Source: Sabethes cyaneus (taxonomy: Eukaryota > Arthropoda > Insecta > Diptera > Culicidae). From it: a DNA stretch of 64,000 nucleotides. Each line of letters opens with the position of its first letter. Position 1 is the first letter of the stretch. Positions 23,261 through 35,869 of this stretch are shown here, one piece after another. A program made the translations under genes and the position numbers. Under the pieces are notes generated by a model. That model was not told the origin of the DNA, searched no databases, and saw nothing but the letters and a program-made list of their open reading frames with translations. The stretch covers positions 192,298,911-192,362,910 of the forward strand of contig NC_071354.1 in NCBI RefSeq assembly GCF_943734655.1, given 5' to 3'.

Positions 23261-24121
23261 TAAACTTACCGTAAGTGGTGCGTAGCAATACAAAATGGCG
23301 AGCTCATCAAAATTGATCTTATCGTGGTTGCTTGTCAAATCGCAAGAAATCTCATAGTTTTATAGAGCTATTAAAAAGGTTAAACCCTGATCAAACAGAT
23401 TTATTGCTGCTATCATAAAGGATACCAAAGTTCAACACCAAAATCAATTTTTATGCGACGCTATGTTCCTGTATTTTGTTTAGCTCGCAAACAAAAATTC
23501 ATCAAAGCAAAGTGTTGCAGAAAGAAAGTTATTAGCAATTGGTTTTCCTGCCACAGGTAGCAACTAAAATGATTTTGCTAGAAATCGAGATTTACTAACT
23601 GAATATTTCTGAATATACTTATTTTTTTAAAACAACCAGTTTTCGAAAATTGCAAAATTTCAGTGGCGCGTTGATTTTATCCAAAATTCATTATTTACTC
23701 TCTGGGATATTTTATTATGGTTGCTATAAACCAAATCGTTCAAAATAATCTGACACTAACACCTTAACTTTTCTGCTGACGGATGTATTTTCAAGTTGCT
23801 AAAGCTGGCGAAATGATTAAGCTTTTACCAGAGTGAAAAGCGAAAAGCTTTATTAAATTATGACGGTGGCAGTCAAGCAGCAAAAGCTTAATTGGCTTTA
23901 TTGCTGCTTTCAGCAAAGCGTGATGCGACTACTTGAGCTTATAACCTGGTTCTTATAGAGGTTATAATAACATTCAGAGGAGTGAGGCACTTGGTCAGAA
24001 AGCAGCTTTGAAGCGGTCATCAGAAAGTTCTGGCGGAGCTCATAGTTTTATTGGCGGTTTAATGAAATTGGTCATGAAAACCACTGTACGAACGTAATAA
24101 AACTTAGAATTGTCGCTTGGG
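23261..24121 (+). mobile_element. CCCAAG-ended element, 5'-truncated copy
   Basis: This copy is collinear with 59145-60092 over most of its length. Shared landmarks are a GTAGCAA-ACAAAATGGCG segment, TTATAGAGCTATTAAAA, AAGTTCAACACCAAAAT, and the ending GGTCATGAAAACC...CTTGGG at 24121. The left end typical of the family is absent. No open frame of meaningful length is present, so it is non-autonomous. Confidence 0.8.
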
Positions 24122-24129
24122 TAGAGCCT

Positions 24130-24300
24130 GTTGCATTCTTTCCGAAACGACACTATCGAATTTTTCACTCACCATGATGGCAAGGTCATCTACAAAGTCG
24201 ACAACTTCGAAACCTTCAGCTTGTAGACTCCTAAGTAGATCATCTACAACTAAAGACCATGTTGTAGACTAGGATGAAACTAGCTCACCGTGCCACTTGA
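24130..24300 (-). mobile_element. LINE reverse-transcriptase scrap
   Basis: On the minus strand, about 24215-24155 reads EVVDFVDDLAIMVS, which carries the F-x-DD catalytic motif of a non-LTR reverse transcriptase (often YADD or FADD) in an I/R1/jockey-like context. Only a small piece survives, abutting the CCCAAG element at 24121. Confidence 0.55.
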
Positions 24301-24423
24301 ACCGCGAAAAATCCCCAACGAGAAAAGTGCTCCAGCTCACTAGCAGATCGAGATTCGGGGCCAAATTTTAATTAAATAATTCTGAGTTTGTGGCCACTAA
24401 TCGAATGCTTGCAATCAGGGTAT

Positions 24424-24500
24424 GAAATGGGGAAGGCAAATGAGGAGCGTTCAATATAGCTCTAGCCATCCCAAGCTTCTACCTAGCGCTTCCACGTGAC
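24424..24500 (-). repeat. Dispersed repeat, shared with 31980-32062
   Basis: The reverse complement of this stretch (ACGTGGAAGCGCTAGGTAGA onward) matches 31980-32062 at most positions, including GCTATATTGAACGCTCCT and CCATTTCATA. It is probably part of an untranslated region of a LINE family. Confidence 0.6.
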
Positions 24501-25207
24501 CATACCTGGTAATGCTCTATTGAGTAGCCAAGCTAGGAGGTGCGATGTTGGGTGGTTCCCGGCTGTCTGATCTCAAAACCGCGGTTTTAGGCAGACGGCG
24601 GAGCCACACGGCCTAGCTAATAGGTAAGCCTAATAAATTTATTTTAATTATTTTTTTTTGTTTTAGCTTATGAAGCATCTCCTGCTATATAGTAAAAACT
24701 TTGGCCAAAACGAGTTTCAATACTGCAGATGGATACCAGAATGAAAAATTAAATCAACTATTAGAAGCACCTATGGAACCTCAAAGGATGCACTCTATTC
24801 CATACGAAGGACTGCTGGTGAGATTGTTCTATTTTTACCAATATATACCACATTTCATCTTAATATCATATTATTAACAGTATTATTATTGATATCATAA
24901 ATGTGGAAGGCTGGATGATGAAGTGGATTGCCAACCTGAATCCTTAAGGTCTGAAGTAAATACACTTCTCAAGTCAAAACAAACAAATCATCTCGTGGGT
25001 TAAAGCTGGTACAGCGAAATTGATTATTACATGGAAGGATCCTAATGCTGGAAGGCGACTCTTATAACCCCGGAATGCGCACAAGTGCCTCCCTTTTGGC
25101 CCTTCTGTAACAGCATTAGTGTGAAATTCATTTGATAATCAAATTTGGATCTACTGTAATTTTTCCCATATACATTGGCAAGTCCTTGAAATGATGGTGG
25201 CTTTCCC

Positions 25208-26083
<876 letters not shown>

Positions 26084-26159
26084 GTTATAGAGGACCCTCC
26101 AAGCTCAGAAATGATTTCTCTTTTTACCAGCATAGCATGAATCCAGTCGATTATTTACT

Positions 26160-28311
26160 TTACTTTAGTAGGTCCTAGGTATCGTAGGTCCTGGGCTGCC
26201 GTTCTCCAATCCCCACGAATGCCAGCTGAATGTGCATCGTCTGCGGCCTCTTCCTGGTTCTATGCTGGAAATAGTTTTGGCTACTCTTTTGTCGGGAATT
26301 CTGACCACGTGTTCTGCCCACCGCAGCCTGCCACGTTGCACTACCTTCACTATATCAGCATATTTGTATACTTGGTACAGCTCGTGATTCATGCGTCTGC
26401 GCCACACTCCATTTTCCATTTTGCCACCAAGTATAGATCGCAGAATTTTATGCTCAAAAACCCCAAGCACTCGTCGATCAGCTTCCTTTAGCGTCGATGA
26501 TTCGTGTCCGTAAAGGGCCACCTGGAGGATTAGTGTCCTGTAGAGCGCCAGTTTTGTGCGAATTTGCAAACTACGGGACTTCAGCTGGCTCCGCAATCCG
26601 TAGAAAGCCCAATTCGCGGCTGCAACTCATCGTTTCACTTCGCGGCTTACATCGTTGTCACATGTCACGAGTGTACCAAGGTATACTTAGTTCCATTCCT
26701 TTCCATGTTTGCCATTCGTAATGCACCTTCCAAGGCAATGTTGAATAGCAGGTTAGAGAGTGCATCCCCTTGCTTCAATACATCCAACATCACGAAAGCA
26801 ACTGAGGTCTCACCCGCTATTCTAACGCATGATTTGGATCCGTCCAGTGTCGCACGAATCAGCGTAACTAGTTTCATCTGAAAACCATGTTCTAGCATTA
26901 TCTGCTACAGCTCATTTCGTTCAACTGAATCGTACGCCGCTTTAAAGTCCACAAACAGATGGTGTGTCTGCAAGTTGTACTCCCGGAACTTGTCTAGCAA
27001 CTGACGCAGGGTAAACATCTGATCCGTCGTGGAGCGAACCTCACGAAAACCAGCTTGGTACTCGCCGACGAAGGACTCCGCTAACGGTCTCAGTCTGCAG
27101 AACAGGAGTTTTTACACTCCAGTCGATGTCCCTTTTTGAAAATTGGGCAAATGAGGCCATCCAACCACTCCTCCGGCAATTGTTCTTCCTCCCAGATTCT
27201 GACAATGATCCGGTGCAGCCGCTCGCTCTTTGCTTTTAGAAGTTCAGCCGGGATACCGTCCTTCCCTGCAGACTTATCGTTTTTCAGTTCACTGATTGCC
27301 TTTTTCCCCTCCTCCTGTATTGGTGGCTCCACAGCTTGGCCATCGCTTACAATTCCTAACCTGTCCCTGCTGATCTCACTGATCTCCGCGTTTACCTCTC
27401 CATTCAGTAGTGTCTGGAAGTGCTCCTTCCACCTGGCTGCTACCGCCGTTTTGTCGGTAAGCAGGTTACCAGTACTATCATTGCACATCACAGGCAGACA
27501 AAGTTCCTGCATCTCACCGTTTTATAGAAACTCCGTGTGTCGTTGCTGGCGTATCGCTCCTCTGCGCCAGCGAGCACGTGCTCCTCGACTCGCGTTTCTT
27601 TAGACGATGGATTCTTTTTTCCGCAGATCTAGTCTCTCTGTACCTCTCTCTGTTTTGTCGCGTTGCCGCAATGAACATGCGACTCCTGGCCTGGTTCTTT
27701 TCATCTGTCACTCTCTGACATTCGGCATCAAACCAGCTGTTACGCTGCTTTCCACGCGTCGTGCCTACCACCTCTCTCGCAGCTGTTTCGATGGCACCAT
27801 GGATGTTCCTCCACAACCTATTTATATCTTCTTCTTCTACTTGCTGTTCTGCGATTCGTTGATCAAGCTTCCTAGCGTACTCCACTGCTACGCCGTCTGC
27901 CGGTAACCACTGGATGTTCGACAGCCTTGCGCGAATCTTACTCACTACGAGATAGTGGTCAGAGTCGATATTTGGTCCCCGAAAAGACCGTACATCGATA
28001 ACATCCGAAAAGTGTCGACCGTCAATCAAGACATGATCGACCTGAGAACTAGAGTCTCCATTTGGATGCCTCCAGGTGTGTTTCCGAATATTGAAACGTG
28101 GAAAGTAGGTGCTACAGGTGGCCATTCCACTGACTAGGGCAAAATTTATGAGCCTCAGACCGTAATCATTGGTCGACAGATGAAGGCTCTGTCTTCCAAT
28201 GACTGGACGGAAGAATTCCTCCCTCCCGATCTGCGCATTTGCATCTCCGATGATGATTTTCACGTCGTGTTTTGGGAACTCTCCATAGGTCCACTCAAGC
28301 CTGTCGCACAG
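26160..28311 (-). mobile_element. RTE-like LINE, main part
   Basis: The best-preserved copy of the local RTE-like family; its 5' part continues at 31321-31690. From high to low coordinate: the middle and end of the endonuclease (KIIIGDANAQIGREEFFRPV, then QVDHVLIDGRHF and IDSDHYLV, 28263-27900); the linker; the RT entry (NDKSAGKDGIPAELL and CPIFKKGHRLEC, 27300-27120); partial RT; then the C-terminal block (WRRRMNHELYQVYKYADIV, GRLRWAEHVVR). The RT catalytic F-A-D-D segment is missing between about 26700 and 26600, and several frameshifts occur. The 3' end has short tandem AGTAA-type repeats (26155-26170), as in RTE-type LINEs that end in microsatellite-like tails. It is dead but informative. 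Confidence 0.8.
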
Positions 28312-30381
28312 TGGGGCAGACTGACCATTTTCCTTTTATGGCCCCTTGTGGTTTACAATAGAATAACGACCGGGTCCATTATAGGAATTTTAGTATATTT
28401 TGCATGGAGAGTCCGGTAATGGCGACATTTGCATTGTATATAATGGACCCACTTGTTGAAAACGTCAATTTTAAAGCATTAATAATGAAATGCAGCTAAA
28501 ATTTTATTAACTAAAATGTGTGCTATGTCTAGGACGTTCTGTTTCATGTCATATATCCTCAGAAATAAGAAGTATACGCTAATAAATACCGAAATTTTAT
28601 CCGAGGGACCTTTACAGGTAGAGGGTTTACTATATAGGTTAACTTACCCAACTATCTGCTTTAGTGCATTCATGCAAATTTTTTAATTCATAGGTTTGGC
28701 CATATACAGCAAAAGGATACGAGTGGCGAGATAGGCTGTCATCGGCCTCAGCCAAATCCTGGCAAAAAGCACAAAAAATAACAAGTAACTGACAGAGTAT
28801 AACAATCTGTTTATCCTACAAACACATATCAACATGTTCGACTCTAAATAAACAAAATGGAGGCTAGTTCAATCGAGCTGAAAGTCCAACCGAACATATT
28901 CTACTGCCAGTTTGACTTGAAACAGAGCTAATTGGGAAAAAGCTGTAAAGTAATCGCCTTTACAATGTCCTGAATTCGCGTTATCGACTCCGATGTATCT
29001 CATAATGATAATAATGCTATGTCTTACATACACAAGCATTACTATTTAACGTACAGCAGGAATGAACTTCGCACTGGCGCGCGCATTTACTAATTTGTAG
29101 CCTAAAATGCCGGAAAAATGCATTCGGAAAACTTGAATATCTCCGAACATCGCAACTAGTAGCAGCTAATTTTTTGCTTATTAATAGTTAACATCCTGAA
29201 TATTGATTTTATGGTAGTGTCAGAGCAGAAATCTGTGGCAATATTTTTCTACACACTATTGAAAATTGACAAAAATAACAAATATTTTGTTCTAAAACAC
29301 TTCGTCAGAACAAAGCCTACTAGGAAAAAATCTGTCTTAATATCACCTAAACTATTAGTTTATAATCCCTTTAAGGTGGAACCGAAAGTGGCTAACGTTA
29401 ATGTGTTAGTGCGACAAACACTGTACTGTACATCTCATGTGTTCGTTAAAAACCTAAACGTTTATTTGAATATTGCATTAGTATTGGTAATATATGTCAA
29501 ATAGCGGAGCTGGCAAACATAAACAGCTGATCCGCAGCCAACCGCACTGACTACAAACATCCCGAAAAAGGGTTTGTTTTCTTTATCAAGGCATTCCGAT
29601 TCAATCAAAATTAACAGCAGCAACTGAATAATGCGTAGGATCACTAGGATGTTTAATTAATCCACTTGCATCGGATTGCGTTTTTGATTCCTGCGTTTGC
29701 GTTTTGTTTGTTAACTTCACTCTACGCTCATCGATGCGGCGAAAGTTGAAAGCTCTTTAAAAGCGCATTGATGTGACGAAAGTTTGATACTGTGTTGCTG
29801 CTTTTTCGGAAATCGTTAGTTCAACGAAATATGTGCGCAACCAAATATCTATTAACTAATTCCAAATTATAAATTGGTCGCTTTTATGAACACGTAATGA
29901 TCGATATGACCAGTTAAATTTATTTTCCATTAGCAATTATGTTTTGCTGAGCGTTTATTGATACATAGCAGATCGATAAATTGAATTACAAGTTTTAGGA
30001 AATTATAACAGCGCTGGAAGCACTGATTACGTGGCGAAAGCGTGCTCTGCCAATACAGATGCATTTTTAAGGCGCAAAACAATACATGCTTCGAATGGTA
30101 GCCATTTACCCAACCATCTTTGAGCCACGTTCGGTTTCCCCTTAATGTGAATTGTCCTTTAAAAGTATAGAATTGTAAGCAGCATGGGAGCCAGACACTA
30201 AAAGATTAAATAATATTTATTTTTTCATTTTCCAAAAATTTTTTACACTGTGTTTCACCTTCTTTAATGCCCATTGAAAACCTACTTATTAAAACAATTT
30301 ATGTATATTTCTTATAGATTATGTGCCTACTATACGTAGAATATTAAGTTTGAAAGAATATCTCAAATAAAAATTTTGATA

Positions 30382-30564
30382 TTTTTTTGAAACGATGGTT
30401 CTACAATTGATGAAGGGACGGTAGGGGAAAGAAATGGAAATTGTTGGTGAAGGAGGGGGAAGAGCGGAAAGGAAGGGGGGGGGGGGGTATTGGTAGCTAT
30501 GCTTGACAAGTAGTCATTTTGACTCCTACCTTTTGTCCAATGCTGGAAGGTGCATGAGTCGAAC
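30382..30564 (-). repeat. SINE fragment, inverted
   Basis: The reverse complement matches 31034-31218, including a long homopolymeric G/C run and the TTCAAAAAAA tail. It lacks the tRNA-like head, so it is a truncated SINE copy in opposite orientation. It forms a fold-back with its partner. Confidence 0.8.
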
Positions 30565-30667
30565 CCCTACCGTCCCTTCATCAATTGTAGAACCATCGTT
30601 TCAAAAAAATATTAATATATGTATGACCTCATTCCAAGGTCAAGACTAAAATCTTGAGATTAGTCTA
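30564..30667 (+). repeat. Direct repeat of SINE tail and flank
   Basis: These 104 bp, from CCCCTACCGTCCC to GATTAGTCTA, are repeated at 31173-31277 with one length difference in the A run. Part is SINE tail and part is sequence beyond it. Confidence 0.85.
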
Positions 30668-30935
30668 TTACATAGGAACGGGGCCTTCCCTCGAAAACCC
30701 GCGCCGAGAAACGCGGCTAACATACGCTGACGGACGAACAGCGTCACGAGCAGTACCTTGCAAGTCGTAAGGGCCGGCACAGTGTCGTCGTCCTGATAGT
30801 AAATAGTAGTTAGATTAAAACTTCTCGCTCGGTGGTAATCTGCAATTGATGCAGGAAGCGGCACAATATGTGTCGATAACACAACCAACACGCGTAGCTA
30901 TCCTTGAGAAGTGGATTTTGCGGTCTCCTTTTGTC

Positions 30936-31277
30936 CAGCGCCTCTATGGTTCAAAGGTACAAGTACCAGCGAACCACATGCCCTGGAGGGTGTTGTGGGT
31001 TCGAATCCGGTTATAATCTCAGATTACAGCTTGGTTCGACTCATGCACCTTCCAGCATTGGACAAAAGGTAGGAGTCAAAATGACTACTTGTCAAGCATA
31101 GCTACCAATACCCCCCCCCCCCCCCTTCCTTTCCGCTCTTCCCCCTCCTTCACCAACAATTTCCATTTCTTTCCCCTACCGTCCCTTCATCAATTGTAGA
31201 ACCATCGTTTCAAAAAAAATATTAATATATGTATGACCTCATTCCAAGGTCAAGACTAAAATCTTGAGATTAGTCTA
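30936..31277 (+). mobile_element. tRNA-derived SINE
   Basis: The head has a perfect B box (GGTTCGAATCC, 30998-31008), and an A-box-like region lies about 50 bp upstream (TATGGTTCAAAGGT). This is followed by an unrelated body, a poly-C run (about 31111-31125), and an A-rich end after CATCGTTTCAAAAAAAA. That is the layout of a Pol III-transcribed, tRNA-derived SINE. It encodes nothing and would rely on a LINE for movement. A tail fragment of the same family may lie at 14730-14775. Confidence 0.65.
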
Positions 31278-31320
31278 AAAATTTTGAGGTTTTGTCCGAG
31301 CATTTTCGGGTTCTGCCCCA

Positions 31321-31690
31321 TAGTGTGTTGTAAAACTCGTCCTTAGCATCATCGGATTTATCATTTGTCGGTGCGTATAAGTTGATTAGGCTATAGTTGA
31401 AGAATTTGCCCTTAATCCTGAACACGCATATACGGTCATCTACTACAGGCCTCCACCGGATAACTCGTTGCTTTTGTTTTCCCTACACTACGAAACCGAC
31501 TCCATGTTCTGTTTTTTTGCCGTCGCTATAGTAGATGCGGTACGTACTCCCTTTCTCCGGAATTTGGCCACCGAGCTTTCTGAATAGCAGCGATCTCCAC
31601 TCCGAGTTGGAGAGTTCGGACATTCCAGCTACCAAGTTTCCAATCATTATCCCTTAATCGTTTCCTTGTCCCTTGCCGTGTCCTATACCG
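31321..31690 (-). mobile_element. RTE-like LINE, endonuclease N-terminus
   Basis: This is the 5' continuation of the LINE at 26160-28311. The minus strand reads LGSWNVRTLQLGVEIAAIQ at about 31650-31590, then GVGFVV and SLINLYAPTNDKSDD, the opening motifs of an apurinic-type endonuclease. A deletion or frameshift removes the catalytic-Glu region after IAAIQ. Confidence 0.75.
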
Positions 31691-32530
31691 ATTGTTCCGT
31701 CCTGAATTTCTTTTTTCGTTTTTCGTGGTAATTGAGTTTTCGGTATACTACCTCACCGGGGTCGCGCTACCTACATCCCGCTGATGGATCTGCCATCTTA
31801 GGTATAGCTTGCGGGATACAGCATTTCATATTCAGCCGCCATTCCGAGACAGACGCTGTGTGAGCCGCCCCTCACCTGGAGAATAAGTGCTCTAGTTCGC
31901 ACCTCCTACCTCAGCTGCTCCAGTAAGTACATGAAGCATTTCCGGGTAAGGCCATCGACCGTTTTTATTTGACTTAGATCTACGTGGAGGCGCTAGGTGG
32001 GAGCTTGAGAGAGCTAGAACTATATTTGACGCTCCTTCTAGGTAACTCTCTCCATTTCATACCCCAACAAATGGCATATAGAGCTTATTTTGCGGGTTGC
32101 AATTCTTGTAGTATTTTTACAAACCTGAGTCGACTCGAGTTTTTTCTCAAGATCTTAGACATGTCCATGAATTTGGATGCGGTTTTTGTTGAGATGCTTA
32201 TTAGGAACATTATCAACCAGTTCATAAAAAAATTGAGCGAAATTGATTGTCCAATATGCCCAAACGAATGGTGGCCCATTTTGCACCGTATGTTCATTAA
32301 ATATAGGGGTAATAGACCCCTATGTTTTAATAGATGCCTGATTTAATAGAATTCGCCTTCTGCATGGAAGTTTAACATGTATTATAATATTTTAAAATAT
32401 TTGTTGTTGTTTCTAATTGGGCTGACAAAATTCACACTGCAACTGATTAAATCAAATCAACTCTGTCCATTATAAATTAAGGTGCAAGTGCCGATTTACG
32501 AGTCTAAACTAGGCAATATAATAATTATCG
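31691..32530. other. LINE 5' flank and AT-rich DNA
   Basis: 31700-31975 is GC-moderate and may be the 5' untranslated region of the LINE. 31980-32062 is the dispersed repeat shared with 24424-24500. The rest is AT-rich, with a 120-codon open frame of no recognisable family. Confidence 0.4.
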
Positions 32531-34410
32531 CCCGGTGGTGCACCTGAAAAGCCCCACTTCCGTTCGATTGTGGGTACTATATTGCATCAGTTCAGTTCGA
32601 TTCAATCACAAAAATTCACAGAACGATGGTAAAGGTGATAAATTACGGCGAAGCCACCTATCGCGCTCCTGCTTTACGGTTTGCTTGTGCCATAAAGCAG
32701 AGCAGGTTGTCTCTCGCGCTTTGCGCCCGAAGTTTGCTAGAGGTGTTCGCAGTCCGCGCTGTTTGTACAAAACAGCGCGAAGAAACTGCGACTCGAGTCG
32801 AATACAACAACAGGCCGGGGCAGAGCGTGCGACTGGCGATGGATTGATGTTCTGCACCGTGGCGACGATGGCTGCTGCTGAATAGGGCACGACGAATGCA
32901 GGCGACCGGTCCGGCGACCGGTGGCGGGTGCAATCCAACCGCCGCGCGACGAGAGGGAACGAAACGTTCTTGATATAATTTTAAAATTTTTCACTTTCAA
33001 ATCCTTCGCACGTATGAAGTCACGCGTCACTGTTGCCATACACGCTTGTTGTTGTTTTTGTTGTTGCATTCGTTGCTGTTGCTGTTGCTGCTGCTGGCGC
33101 AGCAAGTTGTGAGTTTTGTGCGGTTGCCATTCACTCGCGCGATTCAGGTTCGTTTTCGCCCTCTGCTCGCGCCAATGTTCTCAGCTTCTTCGCTCCCCCC
33201 GGGCCGAATGCCCCTCATGTGCGATAGGATTCATTGAAAACGCTCTCTGATCACACATTCACACACACACATACACAGACATATATACAAGTAGCACCAG
33301 TCGGCACTGGTGAGTTCCCTTTTCCAGCTAAATCTGTTTTCATTGCTCTGTCCAACAAGTTGTTTAAAATCTATGAGAGCTTGTCCTTTGCCGAAAAAAC
33401 CTGCAGCGGCTAGCATTCTATTCTAATAATTAAATCTCCTTTCTTCTGATTGTATACACGAAGCCGGTCGATCGGAGATACGGTAGTTCAGGACAACTGA
33501 CGATCAAACCAATAAATACAACCAGGTTATCAATCTGATTGAACATCGTTATGCATACAAAAAATGTCGTATTGAAAAATGTCGCTTCAAACCAATTTCT
33601 GGAGTAGCGTCGAAACATCCAGAATTTTATCGTATTTTCCAGACACGCCGAAACGAGTCGGAAAAAGTATTATCCGCACCAGGGGACACTCACTCTCCGT
33701 CGAACTATCATAGTTTGAGTTCCTGAAACCTAGCGAGAGGCGAGTGCGAGTGACTTCGATGCGCACTCTTCTAGCATGTTGGAGTCTATTCAGCCTATTA
33801 TAGTCTTTGCACGTTGACCTTCCTCTGTCCGTTGTTGGGAGTCGGAGGGAATACGCTGAACTACAGCGAGAGTGAGAGAGAAGAGCGCGCACAACCCACC
33901 ACAACCGCCGGAGAACTGAAGCGGCCTCAGCAGGTGCGTTGGGGACGGGAAGTACAGGTCGCACAGGGAAAAAAATTGGACCCCCTTCTCTTTGACAGTC
34001 GGTAAAGTATGGCTGTGCAAAGGGTTTTTCAGCATATTTACCACCAATCAGGGCCTTGTGGTGACCTCGAGAACGTTCCTTTCGAGGTCTGCTCGTGTGC
34101 CGAACAAAAGGGCCTACCGGTTCTGGTCCGATTCGGGCTGCAAAACGCAGTAAAACTGTCACATATGGAAACACTCGCCTGTATTTGCCCATGTATGTTT
34201 GTTATTTATCGATGGGGTCGATTGTGGTGGAGCCGGTGGCGGCGGGGAAGAACGATTCAATCCCTTCAGACGAGTCCACTGCAAGCCCCGCGCGTTAGCG
34301 CGAGGCAGCTCACTCCGTACAGCCAGAGTCTCGAGTGGTCTGCCTTTGGACATGTGACAGAGTTGAGTTACGGTTCTCTAGCGTCGTCGCTGCCACATGA
34401 GCAGATTGTG
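32530..34410. promoter_or_regulatory. GC-rich promoter/5'UTR-like block
   Basis: This block stands out from its AT-rich surroundings by CpG and GC content. It contains initiator-like repeats (ATCAGTTCAGTTCG, about 32587), a TATATT-like element just upstream, CAG-type runs (33045-33105), GAGA-like runs (33868-33885), and a perfect hairpin at 32755-32779. Such blocks are typical of insect promoters and long 5'UTRs. Many short frames are open only because of the GC content. I cannot identify a coding exon. Confidence 0.35.
32755..32779. repeat. Perfect 10-bp inverted repeat
   Basis: CGCGCTGTTT, a 5-bp loop (GTACA), then AAACAGCGCG. It lies in the GC-rich block and could be a binding site or a hairpin. 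Confidence 0.7.
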
Positions 34411-35860
34411 TAAATCTATTGTGGACAATTGTTATTGTTTTAAATTGTAAACATAGTACTTTTTAAGCAGGAATAATATTGTACTGTACGGAATCTAGTC
34501 GCAGCAATTATATTTTTTCAGATTTCCGCAGTGATTGGAATGTTTTTCAACAGTATCGTAAATATTTGGACCGGAGGGTCTTATAGTTCCATGAAATTTT
34601 GTACACATGAATAGTTAATGAACTCATTAACAAAAGCAAAAAGTTTACATAAAACTCCAAAGCATTTGATTCAACTTTTTCAGATATCGTAAGAGAAAGT
34701 TATATTGAAAATTCATAACTTACTTTTCCAATTTACTTAAAAAGTTTTTTTTAGCTTTTTCAAATATTTCCGCACCATGCAAGTGATGAAGTCCACTCTA
34801 AAGCGAAATCTTAGTTTACCTTATTTATGTTTGTTATAGGGTTTATTTCTAATTCCCGTCGTAGTAAGTAAAGAGATTCTAATTTTCATCATTTGCTGGA
34901 TGGATTTAATGAATACTCCAAAAGTTCTTGTGCTGATTTGACTAAAACACACTTACCTTCCGATTCCGACCTTCCGGCATGACAAAAGTTATTCTGCAAA
35001 ATTTCTGCAGGTCAGGCAAGTTTTGCTGGCTGTTGAATAACGGCAATGCCTTGCGTGAGTTATTTTCATTTATGAATGACGGAAATTAAAACGATTAGTC
35101 GACATTTTCTTCTTCGTCGCACGAAAAAACGTAGGAAATTTGGCTGGTAGGACTTTTTTAATGATAAAAAGCATTTAAATAGACTCAGCTCACTTTGATT
35201 GATCGCGTATGAGATGCAACAAACTAAAATATTAGGGAATAACTAGTTTTGCACTGTGTGTCATAAAAATGCTGATATTTTTAATAATTTGTGTTGTATA
35301 GGACGGGAATAGGCAATTACGACGAAGCAACAGCATACCCTATTCAGAATCCAACGTAATCATGGCTCAGTAAAAAGCAAAGCCTAGGCGCCACATAACC
35401 TTTGCGGAAGCTGACTTTCTGTTTTTATTCAACAGATTCCGCAGACAGTTGTTAGACAATTGCGGCGGGGCTATTACAAAGGATTTTATTGACCTGTAAA
35501 ACTTTCTCCCAGTCAAGATTCGAGTAAACTAGTGGCGTACTTAGGAAAACCTATTACCAGAAGGCCATTCATTGGTCAGTATGTAAAGAATTTAATTTGT
35601 TAAATAGAATGTCAAGTAATTTTACTTTGTTGGGTTTGATATATAGGAACTGAATTGGTAGGTGGGTCTGAGTTTAAAATCTATCCATACAGCTCTTTTT
35701 CTGTATGAATTGATGTCACTTGTGTAAAACAGTCACTCTCAAACATGGACAGCTTCATTAATACGTTTTTTGTATTATCGGATTTTTTTATGAATGAAAC
35801 TTCTTCATTCGAAAAGAAACTTAGGCAACCGGTATGCGAATAGTGACAACTGTACAGGGT
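34411..35860. other. No recognisable gene
   Basis: AT-rich sequence without motifs or repeat ends that I could define. Confidence 0.45.
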
Positions 35861-35869
35861 GCGATAGGA

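Larger units (their letters stand above)
28312..31320. mobile_element. 3-kb composite insertion in the LINE
   Basis: It begins TGGGGCAGA (28312) and ends with the reverse complement TCTGCCCCA (31320), flanked by CAG and TAG. The LINE endonuclease frame breaks at exactly these points: the minus strand reads ...DEFYNTL before the insertion and CDRLEWTYGEF after it. The interior is AT-rich and non-coding. At its right side it contains the SINE inverted repeats described separately. It may be a MITE-like DNA element enlarged by later SINE insertions. The superfamily is unclear because the flanking 3-bp duplication is imperfect. Confidence 0.65.

Noticed and set aside
33587..34192. 201-codon minus-strand frame
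   Set aside because: No domain, biased GC-rich composition, and overlapping open frames on both strands.
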